Below, piece after piece: positions 1 through 8,220 of a stretch of DNA of 64,000 bases. The position numbers were made by a program, and so were the translations under genes. Position 1 is the stretch's first letter. The number at the start of each line of letters is the position of its first letter. Origin of the DNA: a virus; IMG/VR virus record IMGVR_UViG_3300009130_000010, positions 38,930 through 102,929 of that record; one strand, given 5' to 3'. The notes under the pieces were generated by a model. It searched no databases. It saw nothing but the letters and a program-made list of their open reading frames with translations, and was not told the origin of the DNA.

Positions 1-593
1 TTGTAACCAGTTGTAGTTGAACTAGGTTGCATCTGTGCTGTTTCTGTATGTTGCGGTGCTGTAACTGTTAAGTTTTCAAAGTTAGGAGCAATATCTTTTA
101 ATACATAAACTTCAGGTTGTTTTCCTTTAGCTTCATTAACAACAACTTTTACCACGTTTTGTGGTTCAACCCAAAACCATTCAAAAGTTTCTGGATCTCT
201 AATAAATGTTTGGTCGCCGTACTTGAGTACGTTGCGAAACATTTTAAAAATTCTTTTATTAAAATCGTTTAAGCTAGTCCAATTTTTAAGTTGTTCTGCT
301 AAAACTTTCATTTCAGTTTCAGTTGGTGCTTCTTTAAAATTAAATGTAAATGGTGTTCCGTTTTCTGGGGACTTCATTGTACAAAATTCTGCTAAAATAT
401 CAATTGCTGTATTAACTTCTGAATCCATATCCATAGATTCATATTGAGCATATCTTTCAATTCTATTCGGGTGACCAATATATACTTCGGGAAGTTGACT
501 TTGATAGTTCTTAAAAGCTAGATCTGGGGTCGAGCCTCTAATAGGACTAATTGTTCCTGTATCTACTGTCTTAAAATATTTTTTCCAACTCAT
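1..593 (-). CDS. 20: Portal vertex protein, gp20-like (partial, C-terminus outside window)
   Basis: The portal forms the dodecameric ring at the capsid vertex through which DNA is packaged and to which the neck attaches. The reading frame is open from an ATG at 593 to the left edge, giving 197 residues of the N-terminal part. The section around residues 50-75 (RIERYAQYESMDMDSEVNTA then IDILAEFC) matches the conserved 'two-step' region of T4-type portals, in which a Met/Asp-rich stretch precedes an N-x-A-[IL]-D-I helix. An AAGGA ribosome site lies about 10 bases before the ATG. It sits 44 bases downstream of the tape measure gene on the same strand, unlike T4, where portal and tape measure are apart. 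The T4-type portal assignment rests on recognised motifs; the rest of the gene is not visible. Confidence 0.85.
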   Translation of the reverse strand, partial: MSWKKYFKTVDTGTISPIRGSTPDLAFKNYQSQLPEVYIGHPNRIERYAQYESMDMDSEVNTAIDILAEFCTMKSPENGTPFTFNFKEAPTETEMKVLAEQLKNWTSLNDFNKRIFKMFRNVLKYGDQTFIRDPETFEWFWVEPQNVVKVVVNEAKGKQPEVYVLKDIAPNFENLTVTAPQHTETAQMQPSSTTTGY

Positions 594-637
594 AATATTC
601 TGTTCCTTATCCCTTTATATGGGTATATTATATTTAG

Positions 638-3367
638 TTACGAATAGTTAGCATCTCTTAATTCACGAATACCAAAACCTGTTTTTTGGTTTACATTCAA
701 GATTTTCGATAAAAGATCTATTTGTTCAAATAATGCCGAATTGCTTGTGTTTAATCCTTGTCCAGTTTCACCTGCTAAACGTGAAACCCCATCATTTAAT
801 TGTTGAAGTAAAGCTACAACACTCATATTACCTGATTTTGTAGCTAAATCATGTGACGGTGTAATTGTACCTGCTGTACTTGGTGAAAATAATTCTGCTC
901 CACGCTCACCTACCCAATAAGGAGTATTCATTCCTACTGGTCCACCGTATTTTCTAAATGGAGCAGTAAGGCCGGCCGACATAATCTCATTGTTTATGTT
1001 GTGGCGTATCCACCACAAATCTCTTTTCTTAGGAGACCATCCTTGGAAAGTACCCATAAAATCTGGGTCCATTTGTCCTGGACCACCATAATGCTGTGAC
1101 GCACCAATACCATTGTTGGCAAAGATTTTTGACATCTCATCAATAGTTGGTGTAACAGTTGCTGGAATAGATCCGCCATTCTGCCACATTAAGTCGATTA
1201 AATTCTTGGCAAAATTACTACTTGCTATTCTATATGAAGAACCATCTCCTATACCCATATCATCTCTAGCAGTAGACCATTGTGTTAACATAGACGCTAG
1301 TGCCGATTTATGACCATAGTTAGCAGTACCATCCTTACCATCAAGTTTAGGTGTAACAGTAGATTGAGCTGTTATTTCTTCTACAGCCGCCGCTGTATCA
1401 ACTCTATTTCTCTCTCTAATTTTAGCAACTATACCTAGACCTTCTTTTTTGCTTCTACCAAATCCCATTAATACAGCTCTAGCATCTTCACCAGATAAAC
1501 CTGATATTTCATCTGAGGACATACCTGTTTTATCTCCTAAAGCAGTAACTTGGTCTCTTAATTCTGAAGTACTTGTGCCTCCCATTAAGAAGTCCCATGG
1601 TGCCGCGGCAACTATACTAAACGAACTATAAAAATCTTGAAAGGTTATTAACATCGAAGCTAAAGAATTTTTTATCCCACTAGCAGATGTTTGGAATGAT
1701 GCAATAGTAGTGCCTAAGTCTGATGTTGGTTTTGTAAGGTCAGAAACTGCTGTTTGGATCGAGTTAATATTATCAAAAAACTCTGTTAAATCTTTTCCTA
1801 CTTCTTCACTAAAACCATACTGTTCAGCTAAATTTGCCGCTGTATCTTGTAGCCCTTGAGCTATCTCACCACTTAATTGATCTAGCTTACCTTTAATTTC
1901 TACAAATGTACCACCAATACCTGTTGCTTCTATACCTTCTTTAATACCTTTCCAAGTTTCTTCTTGGTCTTCTACTGCTTCAGTTTGCTTTTTGATAATT
2001 TGATTACCTTGCTCATTAATTTTCTTAAAACCGCCCGTAGCCAACAAGGCTTGAGTGGCAACATCATTAATACCATACAACCCTTGGAATTCTTTAGATC
2101 TATTAATAACTTGTCCTGACAATCCATGCATATTACTAAAGAATTGTTCTTGTGTTATTTGTCCATTAGCAACTTGTTCCGACCATAAACGTATTTGTTC
2201 AGCCGCTTCTGGATTCGCCGCCATGAATTCTTTTACGCCTGGTGTACCTGCCGCAATTTCTGCCGCTAAACTTCTGCCGGCAAAGCCAGCCATCATAATA
2301 TTATCTACAGCACTACCTGGATCAAAGTATGATCTCATTAACGCCATTGCTTCTTTGGCATCTTGTGTCGCGTAACTTAATGCCAATTCGGCATCTGCTC
2401 TTAATTCCATTTGAGCAATTTCTGACGCTAACTGTTTTCTATTTTTACCTGTTAATGTAACTATCTTGCCTAAGTCTGAGATATACTCTCTATACATCTG
2501 ACTTTGTGTAGCATAACTGGCATTATTGAAATCTGTATTTCTTTGTTGTGAAACCATGTAATCTGCTAATAACTCTGCTTGTTCTTCGAACATAATACCC
2601 ATAGCATATAAGTTACCACCAAATTGATTTTTTGTAATGTCAGCTAACTCGACAAAATGTTTTGTACCAGCTCTAACTGTACCACCAAATACAGCAAAGC
2701 CTTTAGCATTTTGTTGAACTAGTTGTGTGAAAGAATTTAAATTTAATCCTAGACCTCTAATATCTGCTGATATTTTAACAACGTCTGAATGATAATTAGC
2801 ACCCTGTTGAGATAAAGCAACAAATCCATCTGTTACATTTTGAGCATAAGCGGCCACGGCCATTAAACCAGCACCAGCTACGGCAGTCGCACCTTTTACA
2901 ACTGTACCCAATGAACCAATAACAGGTACAGCGCCTGCCATACCTTGAGTTAATTCTTCTGCTAATTCTCCTGCTTGGCTTAATCCTGATTGTGCGGCTC
3001 GACCTAATGTTTCAAAACTCATCGGTCCTCGAACAAGTTGGGTAATTACTGATCCAGTACTCTTGGCAATTTTGCCTAATTCTTTACCTATCTTGTTACC
3101 GATTTCTGTAAATGTCTTTGAGGAAGTTTGTTCGATATCGTCAAATGTTTCAACAACTTTGCCTAAATCAACAGAAGCATTTTTCAGATTTTTAGCCGCT
3201 GTATTCATGGACTTTTCAGTTTCTTTTAATTTTGAAGCCCCGCCGACACCTGATCCTCCAGCAGAACCTTGCCTTTTTAACTCCTCAACAAGCTCTTTAA
3301 GAGTTTCTTCGCTCGCGGCATCATTTAATGTTATCTGATCACCATCTATTTGTATTGTTGTTGCCAT
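638..3367 (-). CDS. Tail tape measure protein
   Basis: A 909-residue protein likely to set tail length and be ejected with DNA. Residues about 40-110 are Lys/Glu/Asn-rich and predicted helical; residues about 130-180 are Gly/Ala-rich and hydrophobic, as in many tape measures. Near residue 820 the motif YWVGERGAELFSP followed by GTITP is the 'GERGPELFxPxxxGxIxP' signature seen at the C-terminus of many tape measure proteins. The size fits a contractile tail. Portal lies downstream on the same strand, and the gp26-like tail chaperone is divergently transcribed upstream, which is the expected neighbourhood. The start has only a weak ribosome site (GGTG). A TATATAAT stretch about 15-20 bases upstream could be a variant late promoter, but this is weak. 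Confidence 0.85.
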   Translation of the reverse strand: MATTIQIDGDQITLNDAASEETLKELVEELKRQGSAGGSGVGGASKLKETEKSMNTAAKNLKNASVDLGKVVETFDDIEQTSSKTFTEIGNKIGKELGKIAKSTGSVITQLVRGPMSFETLGRAAQSGLSQAGELAEELTQGMAGAVPVIGSLGTVVKGATAVAGAGLMAVAAYAQNVTDGFVALSQQGANYHSDVVKISADIRGLGLNLNSFTQLVQQNAKGFAVFGGTVRAGTKHFVELADITKNQFGGNLYAMGIMFEEQAELLADYMVSQQRNTDFNNASYATQSQMYREYISDLGKIVTLTGKNRKQLASEIAQMELRADAELALSYATQDAKEAMALMRSYFDPGSAVDNIMMAGFAGRSLAAEIAAGTPGVKEFMAANPEAAEQIRLWSEQVANGQITQEQFFSNMHGLSGQVINRSKEFQGLYGINDVATQALLATGGFKKINEQGNQIIKKQTEAVEDQEETWKGIKEGIEATGIGGTFVEIKGKLDQLSGEIAQGLQDTAANLAEQYGFSEEVGKDLTEFFDNINSIQTAVSDLTKPTSDLGTTIASFQTSASGIKNSLASMLITFQDFYSSFSIVAAAPWDFLMGGTSTSELRDQVTALGDKTGMSSDEISGLSGEDARAVLMGFGRSKKEGLGIVAKIRERNRVDTAAAVEEITAQSTVTPKLDGKDGTANYGHKSALASMLTQWSTARDDMGIGDGSSYRIASSNFAKNLIDLMWQNGGSIPATVTPTIDEMSKIFANNGIGASQHYGGPGQMDPDFMGTFQGWSPKKRDLWWIRHNINNEIMSAGLTAPFRKYGGPVGMNTPYWVGERGAELFSPSTAGTITPSHDLATKSGNMSVVALLQQLNDGVSRLAGETGQGLNTSNSALFEQIDLLSKILNVNQKTGFGIRELRDANYS

Positions 3368-3393
3368 ATTCTAAATTCACCATTATATAGTCA

Positions 3394-3401
3394 TATAAAT
3401 A
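3394..3401 (+). promoter_or_regulatory. T4-type late promoter (TATAAATA)
   Basis: Exact match to the T4 late promoter -10 element TATAAATA in the short divergent gap between the tape measure and gp26-like genes. Transcription would begin about 11-13 bases downstream, near 3412, leaving room for the GGAG ribosome site that serves the ATG at 3449. A gp55-like late sigma factor is encoded in this window. Confidence 0.7.
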
Positions 3402-3448
3402 CAATGACTAACTACTATTATTAAATGTATTTAGCGGAGAAAAAATCG

Positions 3449-4387
3449 ATGGAAAAAGAAAAACAAAGTTTGGCTGAGGTTTTTGCGCCAGCTGACGAAA
3501 AAGGTGAAAAAGCTCCTATTAAACAACCAAATCCACTACAGGCATACTTTCGTAGGCCTTCAATTTATATTAAATTACCAACAGGTGGAAGGTATAATAC
3601 AGTTGAAGAAATAGAAGTACCACCAAATGGTGAAATTCCTGTTTATCCTATGACAGCAAAGGACGAAATCTTAATGAGAACTCCTGATGCTTTAATGAAC
3701 GGTGCTACTACTGTAGACGTTATCCAAAGTTGTGTACCAGCAATTAAAAATGCTTGGAAATTAACTTCTTTAGATGTCGACCTAGTACTTGTTAGTATTC
3801 GAATTGCTAGTTACGGAGAAACTACTGATGTTAAAGGTGTTTGTCCTAAATGTACTGAAGAAACAACATTTGAACTAGACTTACGAACAATTACTGACAG
3901 AGTATCGTCAATAAAATTTCAAGAAGACTTAACTATAGGTGACTTACAAATAAAGTTTGCTCCATTAACTTATGATACAGCTACTAAAGGAGCACTTAAA
4001 AACTTTGAACAGCAACGTATGGTTCAATCTATTAGTAATACAGATGATCCAAATACTTCAGCAGAAGAAAGGCTTGAAAAATTTCAAAGTGCTTTTCTAA
4101 GATTAACAATGTATAATGTTGGAATTTTAGCAGATACTATTAAAAGTGTTACTACACCAACAGACGTTGTTACTGATCGTAATATGATTTCTGAGTTTGT
4201 AGCAAACGCTGATCATAAAACTTTTAATGCTATTAAAGATCATTTAGGAAAAGAAAAACAACAAACAACTATACCACCAATAAAATTCAAGTGTGATGGT
4301 TTTACTGATCTAGAAGGCAAAAAGACAGCGTGTGATGGCGAATGGGAACAACCATTTACAATAGATAATTCAACTTTTTTCGCATAA
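3449..4387 (+). CDS. 26: Baseplate/tail assembly protein, gp26-like (T4_baseplate family)
   Basis: A 312-residue protein of the family containing the T4 gp26/gp51 baseplate hub assembly factors. Typical features are the N-terminal section with RRPSIYIKLPTGGRY, the central PMTAKDEILMRTPDALMNG, and a zinc-ribbon-like pair CPKC (mid protein) with two further Cys near the C-terminus (KFKCDGF and KTACDGEWE). The upstream ATG at 3425 has no ribosome site and would sit almost at the predicted late transcription start; the ATG at 3449 has GGAG nine bases upstream and is preferred. It lies next to the tape measure gene, as tail assembly chaperones usually do. The last codons, ACT TTT TTC GCA TAA, contain a slippery heptamer that could extend the product by -1 frameshifting into the next frame (see separate entry). 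Confidence 0.75.
   Translation: MEKEKQSLAEVFAPADEKGEKAPIKQPNPLQAYFRRPSIYIKLPTGGRYNTVEEIEVPPNGEIPVYPMTAKDEILMRTPDALMNGATTVDVIQSCVPAIKNAWKLTSLDVDLVLVSIRIASYGETTDVKGVCPKCTEETTFELDLRTITDRVSSIKFQEDLTIGDLQIKFAPLTYDTATKGALKNFEQQRMVQSISNTDDPNTSAEERLEKFQSAFLRLTMYNVGILADTIKSVTTPTDVVTDRNMISEFVANADHKTFNAIKDHLGKEKQQTTIPPIKFKCDGFTDLEGKKTACDGEWEQPFTIDNSTFFA
4375..4381 (+). other. Candidate -1 programmed ribosomal frameshift site (T TTT TTC)
   Basis: The sequence fits the X XXY YYZ rule in the zero frame of the gp26-like gene: T, TTT, TTC, just two codons before its stop (GCA TAA). A -1 slip moves translation to CGC ATA AGG CTT, which is exactly the frame of the following 72-codon ORF and has no stop before it. 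The fusion would be join(3449..4381,4381..4611), 387 residues. Such frameshifts are well known for tail assembly chaperones encoded beside the tape measure (the lambda G/GT type). No stem-loop was identified downstream, so efficiency cannot be judged. Confidence 0.6.
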
Positions 4388-4392
4388 GGCTT

Positions 4393-4611
4393 TTGGCGTT
4401 AAGCAATGAAGAGATTGTTAAATTATTAGACGAATTTGACAAGCAGACAAAAGCCCTAGAAAAAGAACTCTTAGAAATAACCTGGTATATGAGGGGTGGG
4501 ATATCCTATTCTGAAGCTACTGGTTTATCTTCTAGTGAGAGAAGACATATTAACGAAATCATTAAACAAAATATTAAAAACGTTAACGAAACGAAACTTC
4601 CCCTATTATAA
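4393..4611 (+). CDS. Small tail assembly protein, or frameshift extension of gp26-like protein
   Basis: A 72-codon frame rich in charged residues, containing ITWYMRGGISYSEATGLSSSE followed by a helical C-terminus. This 'WYMRG...EA..L...E' pattern resembles small proteins encoded between tail chaperone and tape measure genes in other myoviruses. The only start available is TTG at 4393, with AAGG only three bases upstream, which is a poor arrangement. The frame is open further upstream and joins the gp26-like gene through the T TTT TTC site at 4375-4381, so it may be made mainly as the C-terminus of a frameshifted fusion. It ends about 50 bases before the next gene. The coding call is well supported by the conserved-looking sequence; the mode of expression is inferred. 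Confidence 0.6.
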   Translation: MALSNEEIVKLLDEFDKQTKALEKELLEITWYMRGGISYSEATGLSSSERRHINEIIKQNIKNVNETKLPLL

Positions 4612-4658
4612 CAAAAACGTTCATCGAATAAATACTACTGAGTGAGGAGTATTATTAC

Positions 4659-5609
4659 ATGAACTTTCTAAAACTAGTTTTGGCCACTTGTATAGTGGCA
4701 ATGTTGTCTATGTCTGCTTTAGCGGATACGTCAAGTACTGGCGCCACTACAAACACACAAACAGCAACAACAGGATCTAACACTACTATATCAGGTGGTT
4801 ATTCAGCTGAATCAACTACTACATATCAAGATGGTTCAACTAATGATACCACAAGTACTACTAATAATACTACTAACAATAACAACAATACTAAAGTTCC
4901 AGTACCTACAGCGAGTGCTCCAAGCATGAGTGCTTACTCCCAAGATATATGTGCTGTTGGAAAATCAGGTGGAATACAAGCACCTGGATTTGGTATATCA
5001 GGTGGTACTACAACACGTGATATGAACTGTGAACGTATGAAGCTTTCTAAACTGTTGAACGATTACGGTATGAAAGTCGCGGCTGTGGCAATACTTTGTC
5101 AAGATCCAAGAGTGTTTGAAGCTATGGAACAAGCAGGAACACCATGTCCGTTTGAAGGTAGAATTGGTTCTGCGGCAATGGAGCAATGGAAAAAGTATGA
5201 CATTGAAAGACCTGATTACGAAAAATATGTTGAAAAAATGGACGAACGTTTAGAAATAGATGAACGTATTATGAAAGAAGAAGGCGTACTTGAAGAAAAC
5301 GAAACATTAAAAACAGACGTTAAAACTATTAGTAAAGAAAACAAACAGTTACAAAAAGATATTGAAGAATTAAAGAAAATGCAAGAAGAATTAATTAAAG
5401 CTCAAAAGGAAGAAGTTAAACGTCTTACAGCTTTAGTTCCTGAGGTTCATGAAGATGAAGAAGTTCCTGTTGAGGAGGAAATTATACTTCCTAAACCTAA
5501 ACCAAATAACATATTTGTTGAAGAAGTAATTATTGAAGATCTTCCACCAATAGAAGATCCAGAAGACATAACATCAAACCCGTTTGAAATTAAAAATATG
5601 GGTAGGTAA
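4659..5609 (+). CDS. Exported protein with signal peptide and C-terminal coiled coil, unknown function
   Basis: A 316-residue protein starting with a clear Sec signal peptide (MNFLKLVLATCIVAMLSMSALA, cleavage after ALA). The mature N-terminus is about 75 residues of Thr/Ser/Asn-rich low complexity. A compact middle domain (about residues 95-180) holds four Cys (DICAVG, MNCERM, ILCQD, TPCPF), consistent with disulfides in the periplasm. The rest is highly charged coiled coil (residues 185-260) ending in an acidic Pro-rich tail. The ribosome site is strong (GAGTGAGGAG). It is followed two bases later by another exported protein. Not recognised as a known family. A role at the host envelope, such as lysis, exclusion or surface modification, is possible; a virion role is not excluded. 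Confidence 0.7.
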   Translation: MNFLKLVLATCIVAMLSMSALADTSSTGATTNTQTATTGSNTTISGGYSAESTTTYQDGSTNDTTSTTNNTTNNNNNTKVPVPTASAPSMSAYSQDICAVGKSGGIQAPGFGISGGTTTRDMNCERMKLSKLLNDYGMKVAAVAILCQDPRVFEAMEQAGTPCPFEGRIGSAAMEQWKKYDIERPDYEKYVEKMDERLEIDERIMKEEGVLEENETLKTDVKTISKENKQLQKDIEELKKMQEELIKAQKEEVKRLTALVPEVHEDEEVPVEEEIILPKPKPNNIFVEEVIIEDLPPIEDPEDITSNPFEIKNMGR

Positions 5610-5611
5610 AA

Positions 5612-7372
5612 ATGAATAAGTGGCTCCTTGCTCTTATATTTGTTTTAGCATTAGGTTACACAAATGTTAATGCTGAAACAACTACTACATCATCAGTTAG
5701 TTGCGTTGATACAGATAATACACCTGAAGAAGGTGATACAACTACAGTATGTACAACCACTACTGTTACAACTGTAACCACACCAGAGTCAACTACAACT
5801 ACAACAACTACATCAGAAAATCTTACAAGTTCAGGAGACATATTAACTAACTCAACTTTTGGTGGTCCTGGCACCGGATATGATGCTACAGGCTGGACTG
5901 TTGAAACTAATCCTGGCTACCACTCTGGTACTAACGCCTATAATAATGGAGGAAGTACAGTAGGTGGTGTTGTCGCAAGTGGTGACCAAACAGTTATTCA
6001 TCAAACTGTTTCATCAGTTAAGACAGCAACTGGAATGTCAGAAGCAGAATTACAACATGGCTTCCGTTCAACACTATCAGCAAGATTATGGTTTTGGAAT
6101 GTTAAAACTAATACAATAACACTTAAACAAACTATTACAGACAATAGTGGAAATGCTACTGTACAAACAAGAACTCTTACTGATACAGGTTGTGGAAGTA
6201 ATAACTGTGGTGCATGGGAATCTTTTGATGATACTTACATACAAGGTACCAATACAGCAACCGACTTCTCTATTAAAGCAGAAGTAAGCAACGATGTTCA
6301 TGGTGGCAACTGGCATCAATCAGTACACTACGGACCAGATATTGATGATATAGAATTAAATATACAACACAACGAAATTACAACAACTACAACAACTGTT
6401 CCAGCAAGTTCAACTTCTTCAACAGCAACATCAACAGCAACTACAATAGAATACTGTTGGCAAAAAGTTCCATCGACGTGTGCTGGTAATCAACCAGGAT
6501 TAGATGATGTTGAGGAACAAATTACTGATGCTGTTACTAACATTACAACTGAAGATGTAACTGTTATTGATGTTACAAACTTAGATGTTCAAACTATAGA
6601 AATTGTTGACGTTACAATAGACGAAGCAATAACTCAAGAACTATCAATATCAGAACCAGAAACAACATTTGAAGAAGCATTTAATAATATAATAGAAGAA
6701 GCAGGGTTAGAAGAAACATTCAACGACGCATTAGCAGAAGAAGATATAACTGAACAAGAATTTTTTGACGAAGTTGAAGAAGTAATGGAAGAAGAAATGG
6801 CATCTACTACAGAAGTAGAAACCGAAACAGAAGTTGAAACTGAAACTACGGAGACACCAAATGAAGAAACAACAGAAACAGAAGAAATACAAGAGTCCGA
6901 TAGTGATGTTGAAGAGCAAGTGGAAGGAAGTGGAGAGACCGAACTTGCGGAAACAGATGGTGAAGATGCGAATATTGGAGAAGTTACAGTAGAAGATAAA
7001 GTTGCTGACATACAAGCAAAAATTGAAAAAGTTATTGCTAAAGTAGAAGCAAACTTACAACGTGTAGATTTAAAATTAAAAGCAACTGCCTTTATACTTG
7101 CTAAAGCAATGGTCGACCAACAACCAGATATGTCGGAATATACCCAAAAAGAATTTTATAAAACAGTCCAATTACCCGATAATACAGATTGGTATGCTGA
7201 AGCTACAATTTTAGAAACGTATGGTAGATCAATTTACCAAGATATAACATTGGCGGCTTACCAGGCAACAGATCCTGTTGCCCAATATGAACAAAAGATA
7301 AATACTGTAAATAATAATATCAGCGTATTAGAAGCTGAATTGGAGGTAATGAGAAATGAGCTTAATCAATAA
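5612..7372 (+). CDS. Exported Thr-rich protein with jelly-roll-like domain and acidic region, unknown function
   Basis: A 586-residue protein with a Sec signal peptide (MNKWLLALIFVLALGYTNVNA, cleavage before ETTTT). Residues about 22-70 are almost pure Thr/Val/Ser. Residues about 75-245 begin SSGDILTNSTF and end with a DIDDIELNI strand, the layout of a carbohydrate-binding-like beta sandwich (start 'NGSFE...GW', end 'D.I.L'); this is a fold guess. A second Thr/Ser linker follows, then a long acidic region with repeated EVETET units, then a C-terminal helical section (about 470-586) with coiled-coil character. It overlaps the next gene by 17 bases. Its neighbours are also exported or membrane-anchored, suggesting one envelope-facing module. 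No catalytic motif was seen. Confidence 0.7.
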   Translation: MNKWLLALIFVLALGYTNVNAETTTTSSVSCVDTDNTPEEGDTTTVCTTTTVTTVTTPESTTTTTTTSENLTSSGDILTNSTFGGPGTGYDATGWTVETNPGYHSGTNAYNNGGSTVGGVVASGDQTVIHQTVSSVKTATGMSEAELQHGFRSTLSARLWFWNVKTNTITLKQTITDNSGNATVQTRTLTDTGCGSNNCGAWESFDDTYIQGTNTATDFSIKAEVSNDVHGGNWHQSVHYGPDIDDIELNIQHNEITTTTTTVPASSTSSTATSTATTIEYCWQKVPSTCAGNQPGLDDVEEQITDAVTNITTEDVTVIDVTNLDVQTIEIVDVTIDEAITQELSISEPETTFEEAFNNIIEEAGLEETFNDALAEEDITEQEFFDEVEEVMEEEMASTTEVETETEVETETTETPNEETTETEEIQESDSDVEEQVEGSGETELAETDGEDANIGEVTVEDKVADIQAKIEKVIAKVEANLQRVDLKLKATAFILAKAMVDQQPDMSEYTQKEFYKTVQLPDNTDWYAEATILETYGRSIYQDITLAAYQATDPVAQYEQKINTVNNNISVLEAELEVMRNELNQ

Positions 7373-7823
7373 ACTTACAACCTACGCATCATTGATTGGA
7401 GTCATCGGTGCCATTGGAGGAGGCTTTTACGCTTGGGGTGAATTCAACACTCGTTTAACAGCTATTGAAAATAAACAATTTGTAGTAAACGAAACTGTTG
7501 ATCTTACACCAACAAATGATAGAATTTCAGCATTGGAAGTAGATCTAATCGATCGAATAAATGCTTTGAAAGAACAAGTAGAGTCAGGTCAAGAAATTGA
7601 TCTTACTGAAATATCAGAAACTATTGTAGAACTAAACCGTTCATTAACAGCAAAAATAAACGAATCTAGCGATAGTATTAAATCTGATTTAAATGCTATG
7701 AAAGAAACATTAACAGAAGTTGATAAAAAAGTTGCTATAGCATTAAAAGAGAATGAGTTACAAGACGAAAAAATAGAATCAAATAGACTTAAAGCAACAA
7801 ACCCGTTAGCTAACTCAAACTAA
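7356..7823 (+). CDS. Membrane-anchored coiled-coil protein
   Basis: A 155-residue protein with one N-terminal transmembrane segment (about residues 8-27, YASLIGVIGAIGGGFYAWGE) followed by a long charged coiled coil to the end. The start overlaps the previous gene by 17 bases and is preceded by GGAGGT, so translation is coupled. The single-pass anchor plus a periplasmic rod resembles spanin inner-membrane subunits or phage membrane tethers, but no lipoprotein partner was found, so function is not assigned. It is probably part of the same exported module as the two upstream genes. Confidence 0.65.
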   Translation: MSLINKLTTYASLIGVIGAIGGGFYAWGEFNTRLTAIENKQFVVNETVDLTPTNDRISALEVDLIDRINALKEQVESGQEIDLTEISETIVELNRSLTAKINESSDSIKSDLNAMKETLTEVDKKVAIALKENELQDEKIESNRLKATNPLANSN

Positions 7824-7895
7824 ATTCCATTATTTAATGGCCGTACACCAAATAACATACTTTAATGTTTAGTACAGTCATCTAAATAATAACCT

Positions 7896-8084
7896 ATGTA
7901 CACAAGATACAACGTGGTTAACAAGCAAACCAAAGATATTTATTGTACGGTTTTTTCGTTAGAAGAAGCCCAGCAAGTTATTGACATGGAAAAAATAAAC
8001 CATCCTCATTGGGAATTAATCGTAGAAAAAATAGAAGTAAGTCCGGTTAAAAATGGTTTTGGCCGTGATCCTGATTTACATTAA
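7896..8084 (+). CDS. Small conserved-looking protein, unknown
   Basis: A 62-residue protein reading MYTRYNVVNKQTKDIYCTV then SLEEAQQVIDMEKINHPHWEL. It resembles short soluble proteins often seen in marine T4-like phages, but no function is known to me. It is separated by 72 bases from the previous gene. A CTAAATAAT stretch upstream may be a degenerate late promoter. A strong terminator hairpin lies about 60 bases after its stop codon. The regular amino acid composition supports real coding. Confidence 0.5.
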   Translation: MYTRYNVVNKQTKDIYCTVFSLEEAQQVIDMEKINHPHWELIVEKIEVSPVKNGFGRDPDLH

Positions 8085-8145
8085 GAGCTCTTGAGCGACC
8101 AGTCAGAGTTTCCTGAAACATTAATATACTAGTAGAACTTTAACA

Positions 8146-8171
8146 ATATCAGCTTCGCTGATATGTTTTTT
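8146..8171 (+). terminator. Rho-independent terminator after the exported-protein operon
   Basis: Perfect 8-base stem ATATCAGC / GCTGATAT with a TTC loop, followed by G and six T. It lies 60 bases after the stop of the 62-residue gene and would end the plus-strand transcript from 3412 onward. Minus-strand orientation lacks a good T run. Confidence 0.85.
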
Positions 8172-8200
8172 CGCTTTCGCTCAAAACACTTATTTGTTAT

Positions 8201-8218
8201 AACGAAATTTATTTCGTT
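8201..8218. repeat. Perfect inverted repeat
   Basis: AACGAAAT, two bases, then ATTTCGTT: an 8-base perfect inverted repeat about 30 bases after the terminator. It lacks a T run on either side. It could be a second hairpin ending the convergent minus-strand transcript, or a binding site. Confidence 0.4.
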
Positions 8219-8220
8219 TA

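Noticed and set aside
223-447. 74-codon plus-strand frame inside the portal gene
   Set aside because: It is antisense to a clear portal protein sequence and has no ribosome site.
6634-7015. Two long minus-strand frames of about 94-125 codons inside the exported Thr-rich protein gene
   Set aside because: They are low-complexity shadows (Ser/Val- or Phe/Cys-rich) produced by the repetitive coding strand; no ribosome sites and no sensible protein composition.
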